A stretch of 64,000 nt of DNA, taken from Streptomyces sp. SCSIO 30461. GTDB taxonomy: Bacteria > Actinomycetota > Actinomycetes > Streptomycetales > Streptomycetaceae. The notes under the pieces were generated by a model. The model did not search any database. It was given only the letters and a program-made list of their open reading frames with translations, and had not been told where the DNA came from. Location: NCBI RefSeq assembly GCF_037023745.1, contig NZ_CP146101.1:558001-622000 (forward strand), written 5' to 3'. The stretch's first letter is position 1; each line of letters starts with the position of its first letter. Shown here one piece after another: positions 63,583-64,000 of this stretch. Position numbers and translations under genes: made by a program.

Positions 63583-64000
63583 AGACAATCGAGGAAGTCC
63601 ACACCCTCACCGGCGCCTACGCCCTCGACGCGCTCCCACGCGACGAGCGTGAAAGGGTCGAGGCCCACCTCACGCGATGTGCCCCATGCCGTGGCGAGGT
63701 GGCCGGGTTCACCGCCACCGCCGGCCGTCTCGCCCAAGCGGTGAGCACCCCCGCCCCGCGGGCCATGCGGGATTCCGTGATGCGAGGCATCGAATCCGTG
63801 CGCCAGATGCCTCCACGTGTGCCCGCGACGAACCCGCGCGTCACATCGATCCTCGCCGGAAAGCGCAGGACCGGCCCCCTCCTCATCGCTGCCGGCCTCG
63901 TCGCGGCCGTCACGTTCGCCGGCGTCGCAGCCTGGCAGCACCAGCAGAGCAACGAGTCACGACAACGGGCGGCGCAGGCGACCCGTCAACTCGACGACCT
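63579..64000 (+). CDS. rskA: Anti-sigma-K factor RskA (5' part, runs off the window)
   Basis: About 140 codons are visible. The zinc-binding anti-sigma motif HLTRCAPC (H-x3-C-x2-C) lies near residue 30, preceded by LTGAYALDALPRDERERVEA. A membrane segment follows (GPLLIAAGLVAAVTFAGVAAW) leading outside. RskA holds SigK at the membrane until proteolysis releases it under changed redox state. ATGA overlap with sigK. The gene is cut by the right edge of the window. Confidence 0.9.
   Translation, partial: MKTIEEVHTLTGAYALDALPRDERERVEAHLTRCAPCRGEVAGFTATAGRLAQAVSTPAPRAMRDSVMRGIESVRQMPPRVPATNPRVTSILAGKRRTGPLLIAAGLVAAVTFAGVAAWQHQQSNESRQRAAQATRQLDD

Overview
This window reads as the core chromosome of a Streptomyces. 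GC content is very high, genes are dense with many ATGA or GTGA overlaps, GTG starts are common, and the gene content is typical of actinomycetes: mycothiol genes mshD and mshA, the PhoR-PhoP phosphate system, GlnR, Nur, RsiG, CarD, MsiK and a leader-peptide-controlled sulfurtransferase. From memory, the gene order closely follows the segment of the S. coelicolor chromosome running from pstS-ppk to msiK. No plasmid or prophage module was seen.

Layout. 0-4.4 kb: phosphate and polyphosphate genes on the minus strand (ppk, a CHAD protein, a NUDIX hydrolase, then pstS behind a PHO box). 4.4-6.6 kb: a decayed ABC exporter beside an intact GntR regulator with a perfect operator, then mshD. 6.7-15.1 kb: two exported phosphoesterases, a two-component pair with a serine protease, a LacI regulator and glnR. 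15.3-24.4 kb: alpha/beta hydrolase, MoaD-like protein, a 177-bp MITE, an LmeA-like protein, a Cys-containing leader peptide with cysA and the DUF1416 gene, a DsrE protein, and an operon of three related membrane-anchored proteins. 24.4-29.4 kb: nitrobindin-like protein, nur, ygfZ, dtd, rsiG, a phosphatase and a DUF1877 protein. 29.4-33.1 kb: the most accessory-looking stretch, with LysR, a kinase-fold APH protein, an orphan and several gene or IS remnants. 33.1-42.4 kb: XRE regulator with an HBHA-like protein, a receiver-PP2C phosphatase, an NlpC/P60 hydrolase, a methyltransferase, a MITE, mshA and gpmA. 42.5-45.8 kb: a Cys-rich mini-protein, phoU and phoRP. 45.8-57.4 kb: lipoprotein, carD, ispD-ispF, an F420-type oxidoreductase, cysS, rlmB, a DoxX protein, a nucleotidyltransferase and msiK with a MITE in its upstream region. 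57.7-64 kb: tRNA-Thr, small orphans, and a sigK-rskA locus with DUF4394, fasciclin and sulfite-oxidase-like genes.

Themes. Phosphate control dominates: two clear PHO boxes lie upstream of pstS and between phoU and phoR, and ppk sits in the same window. Thiol and sulfur metabolism recurs (mshA, mshD, cysS, cysA with its leader, DsrE). Many single genes have a TANNNT hexamer 6-7 bases before the start codon, as expected of leaderless mRNAs.

The most unusual signal is a set of three short non-autonomous elements. Two share one kind of terminal repeat and the third has another, yet all three carry the same 29-nt internal hairpin, whose paired bases differ between the two types by compensatory changes. 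One copy ends exactly at the -10 box of a methyltransferase gene and another lies just upstream of msiK.
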